Part shown: positions 31,335-32,887 of the stretch, piece by piece
Position numbering within the stretch: position 1 is the stretch's first letter
Layout: the number at the start of each line of letters is the position of its first letter
Assembly: GCA_934675465.1 (NCBI GenBank)
Contig: CAKUQM010000019.1
Coordinates: 1 to 32,887, forward strand
Direction: 5' to 3'
DNA: 32,887 nucleotides
Origin: an uncultured Erysipelotrichaceae bacterium
GTDB taxonomy: Bacteria; Bacillota_I; Bacilli_A; Erysipelotrichales; Erysipelotrichaceae
Position numbers and translations under genes: made by a program
Notes under the pieces: model-generated
What the model saw: the letters and a program-made list of their open reading frames with translations, nothing else
Told to the model about the DNA's origin: nothing
Database searches by the model: none

Positions 31335-31364
31335 ATAAAAATCCCCACCTATATAGATGGAGAT
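31335..31364 (-). terminator. Terminator of the chromate-type transporter operon
   Basis: On the minus strand ATCTCCATC-TATATA-GGTGGGGAT forms a 9-bp stem with three G-U pairs, followed by TTTTTATAT, 6 bp after the last stop. Confidence 0.75.
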
Positions 31365-31370
31365 ACTTAA

Positions 31371-31937
31371 TTAAATAATTACATACATTATAGTTCCAAT
31401 AAGCGCTGTGCCAAAGATTATCTTAATTGGATTTGTCTTGAATTTTCTTAATATCACAAAAGAAGAAACAAACAATATTAATTCAATATAATGTATCTTA
31501 TTTAAATGGATTTCTGAAAAAGTTGAAGTGCCAAATAAAGCTAAACAAAATAACATTAAACCAGCACTTGCAATCATCGCGACAACAGCAGGTCTTAAGG
31601 TAGTTAAGATATTCTTAACAAGCTTTAAATTTCTATATTTGGTATAGAAATAAGCTAAAGCCAAAACAATGATGAAACTCGGCAATACCGCACCTACTGT
31701 ACAAATAAGGGCGCCACCAAGTCCTGCCACCTTTTGGCCAACGAAAGTAGCACTATTTACTAAGATTGGTCCTGGTGTCATTTCCGCAATAGTTGTTAAG
31801 TCAGCAAATTCAGCCATTGTTAACCAGCCCTTGCCCTCAACAACCAAACTTTGAATCAAAGGCATTGCGGCATATCCACCACCAAACGCAAATAGGCCAA
31901 TTTGAAAATAAACTAAAAATAATTCAAACAAAATCAT
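31371..31937 (-). CDS. Chromate transporter-family half protein (CHR, second subunit)
   Basis: A 188-residue membrane protein with about six helices and the CHR signature FQIGLFAFGGGYAAMPLI (11-28), then DLTTIAEMTPGPILVNSATFVG (the P-G-P element) and GALICTVGAVLPSFIIV. It is a short-chain CHR protein; such halves are made in pairs and form one transporter. Some CHR proteins export chromate, but in anaerobic Bacillota the true substrate is often not known. The ATG overlaps its partner's stop (ATGA). Confidence 0.9.
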   Translation of the reverse strand: MILFELFLVYFQIGLFAFGGGYAAMPLIQSLVVEGKGWLTMAEFADLTTIAEMTPGPILVNSATFVGQKVAGLGGALICTVGAVLPSFIIVLALAYFYTKYRNLKLVKNILTTLRPAVVAMIASAGLMLFCLALFGTSTFSEIHLNKIHYIELILFVSSFVILRKFKTNPIKIIFGTALIGTIMYVII

Positions 31938-32494
31938 GCCTTATCTCCCGCTATAGTACTTCTAGCTAAACCTAATACGATAAAGAAAATAATAATTGTG
32001 ATTGCGCCTACTTTGAAGAAACATGTCGCAATAAAAGCAATAAACATCAATATGATATTGATCATATTTTTGGTCTTAAATACATCTTTAGCAAGATCTA
32101 CTACTACATCTAATATAATCGCAGCTACCCCAGCTCTCATTACTTGTAAAGCTATTTGAATATAATAATTCGTTGAAAAAGCTTCATAACATAGTGAAAT
32201 AACGCTGATAATAATGATTGGTGGAATAACTGTTGCCAAAGCACTGATGCATGCTCCCTTTAATCCCTTAATACGATAACCAAAGATAATCGCACTATTT
32301 ACGGCTAAAGCTCCTGGGGAAGATTGGGCAATAGCAGTCATATCCAACACTTCGTCATCTGTAACATAATGTAATTCATCACAGAACTTCTTTCTCATCA
32401 TGCCAATAATGACAAAACCACCACCAAAGGTAAATGCCGATATTTGTAACATGGACCAAAATAATGTCCAGTAGATATTTTTTTCTTTATTCAT
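31934..32494 (-). CDS. Chromate transporter-family half protein (CHR, first subunit)
   Basis: A 186-residue membrane protein similar in layout to its neighbour: LQISAFTFGGGFVIIGMM (17-34), DMTAIAQSSPGALAVNSAIIFG and GACISALATVIPPIII. The pair should form a heteromeric short-chain CHR transporter. AAAGGAG lies 5 nt before the ATG. The two-gene operon runs from here to a terminator at 31335-31364. Confidence 0.9.
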   Translation of the reverse strand: MNKEKNIYWTLFWSMLQISAFTFGGGFVIIGMMRKKFCDELHYVTDDEVLDMTAIAQSSPGALAVNSAIIFGYRIKGLKGACISALATVIPPIIIISVISLCYEAFSTNYYIQIALQVMRAGVAAIILDVVVDLAKDVFKTKNMINIILMFIAFIATCFFKVGAITIIIFFIVLGLARSTIAGDKA

Positions 32495-32512
32495 CTAGGC
32501 TCCTTTCTTAGT

Positions 32513-32549
32513 TTTTAAAAAGCTCAATCTTTTATAGATCAAGCTCTTT
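32513..32549 (-). terminator. Terminator after the mannose-family EIIB gene
   Basis: On the minus strand AAAGAGCTTGATC-N7-GATTGAGCTTTTT forms a 13-bp stem with three G-U pairs, running into T and A runs. It separates the PTS gene from the CHR operon. Confidence 0.75.
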
Positions 32550-32554
32550 ATTAA

Positions 32555-32887
32555 TTATAAATTCTTAATTAAATCAAGGAAATCTACATCAGGATCATTT
32601 GGAACCATCTTAGCTTCGATAGTGATTCCCTTAGCTGCTAATTCTCTAAAGATTTCAGCTTCTTCATGAGTTACAGAAACAGCCTTCTTAACTTGAGTAG
32701 CTCCTTCCTTACCTCCCATATTACCAACATTGATTGCCTTAATGTCATAGCCATTGTCGATAAATTCTTTTAAGTTCTTAGGATCCTTAAATAACATAAA
32801 TACAGATTCTGTTGGATATGGATCTTCAGCCAATCTTTCGATTGCACGATCTACTGAGAAAATTGATAGTTTTGTGCCCTTTGGACA
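32555..32887 (-). CDS. Mannose/fructose/sorbose-family PTS EIIB component, N-terminus off window
   Basis: The reading frame is open from the window edge: the first 110 visible residues, beginning CPKGTKLSIFSVDRAIERLA, run into ESVFMLFKDPKNLKEFIDNGYDI and INVGNMGGKEGATQVKKAVSV. This is the C-terminal two thirds of the EIIB fold of the mannose-sorbose PTS family (the P-K-G-x-K-x-x-I-F-S-V-D-x-A-I element, and the N-V-G-x-M strand). The phospho-accepting histidine lies upstream, outside the window. An internal start at 32833 would be wrong. The EIIC and EIID genes do not follow; a terminator does, so they must be upstream or elsewhere. Confidence 0.88.
   Translation of the reverse strand, partial: CPKGTKLSIFSVDRAIERLAEDPYPTESVFMLFKDPKNLKEFIDNGYDIKAINVGNMGGKEGATQVKKAVSVTHEEAEIFRELAAKGITIEAKMVPNDPDVDFLDLIKNL

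Noticed and set aside
32555..32833. Complete 92-residue protein from TTG 32833
   Set aside because: The frame stays open to the window edge, and the residues before it match the EIIB family, so the gene is truncated by the window.

Overview
The window looks like a chromosomal segment of a low-GC Bacillota bacterium, probably a gut anaerobe of the Erysipelotrichia/Clostridia type. This is an inference from strong A/T bias, strong AGGAGG-type ribosome sites, PTS sugar uptake under a GlcT-like antiterminator and a CcpA-like cre box, an ECF vitamin-type transporter, an opp operon and flavin-dependent redox genes. TGA is used as a stop and TGG as Trp, so the code is the standard bacterial one. I saw no rRNA, tRNA, CRISPR array, prophage or intact insertion sequence.

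Layout. 1-5.6 kb: the 5' end of a ZIP metal transporter, a PMT-type membrane glycosyltransferase with an inserted ectodomain, a small beta-rich protein, and a divergent pair of transporters (GPH sugar symporter / MATE exporter). 5.6-7.4 kb: a membrane diguanylate cyclase followed by the decayed remains of a DinJ-YafQ-like toxin-antitoxin pair. 7.4-11.2 kb: a large two-HTH regulator divergent from a two-gene operon of zinc-ribbon membrane proteins, the second a PrsW-type intramembrane protease; the shared promoter region carries two inverted repeats. 11.2-14.6 kb: a complete ECF transporter (A1, A2, T, S) translationally coupled to a SAM methyltransferase. 14.6-16.9 kb: a class I glutamine amidotransferase-like hydrolase overlapping a DUF4143-type ATPase, whose promoter region holds four repeats at an exact 33-bp period. 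16.9-23.2 kb: a cytidine deaminase-like gene and a full oppABCDF operon with a clear promoter, an intercistronic hairpin and a terminator. 23.4-25.7 kb: an ABC exporter pair. 25.8-28.8 kb: ptsG-glcT with a leader RAT/terminator switch and a cre box. 28.8-31.3 kb: a tightly overlapped redox operon (a broken small membrane gene, GNAT, small anchored protein, iron-sulfur flavoprotein, FMN split-barrel protein, flavodoxin). 31.4-32.9 kb: a two-gene chromate-type transporter and the C-terminal part of a mannose-family PTS EIIB.

Common themes. Genes are tightly packed, and several terminator hairpins include the stop codon of the gene they end. Three genes without a ribosome site have a perfect TATAAT 6-7 nt before the start codon, which suggests leaderless transcripts. 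The ptsG promoter and cre box lie inside the last codons of the flavodoxin gene, so the GlcT-controlled terminator is the only transcription stop I see between the redox operon and ptsG.
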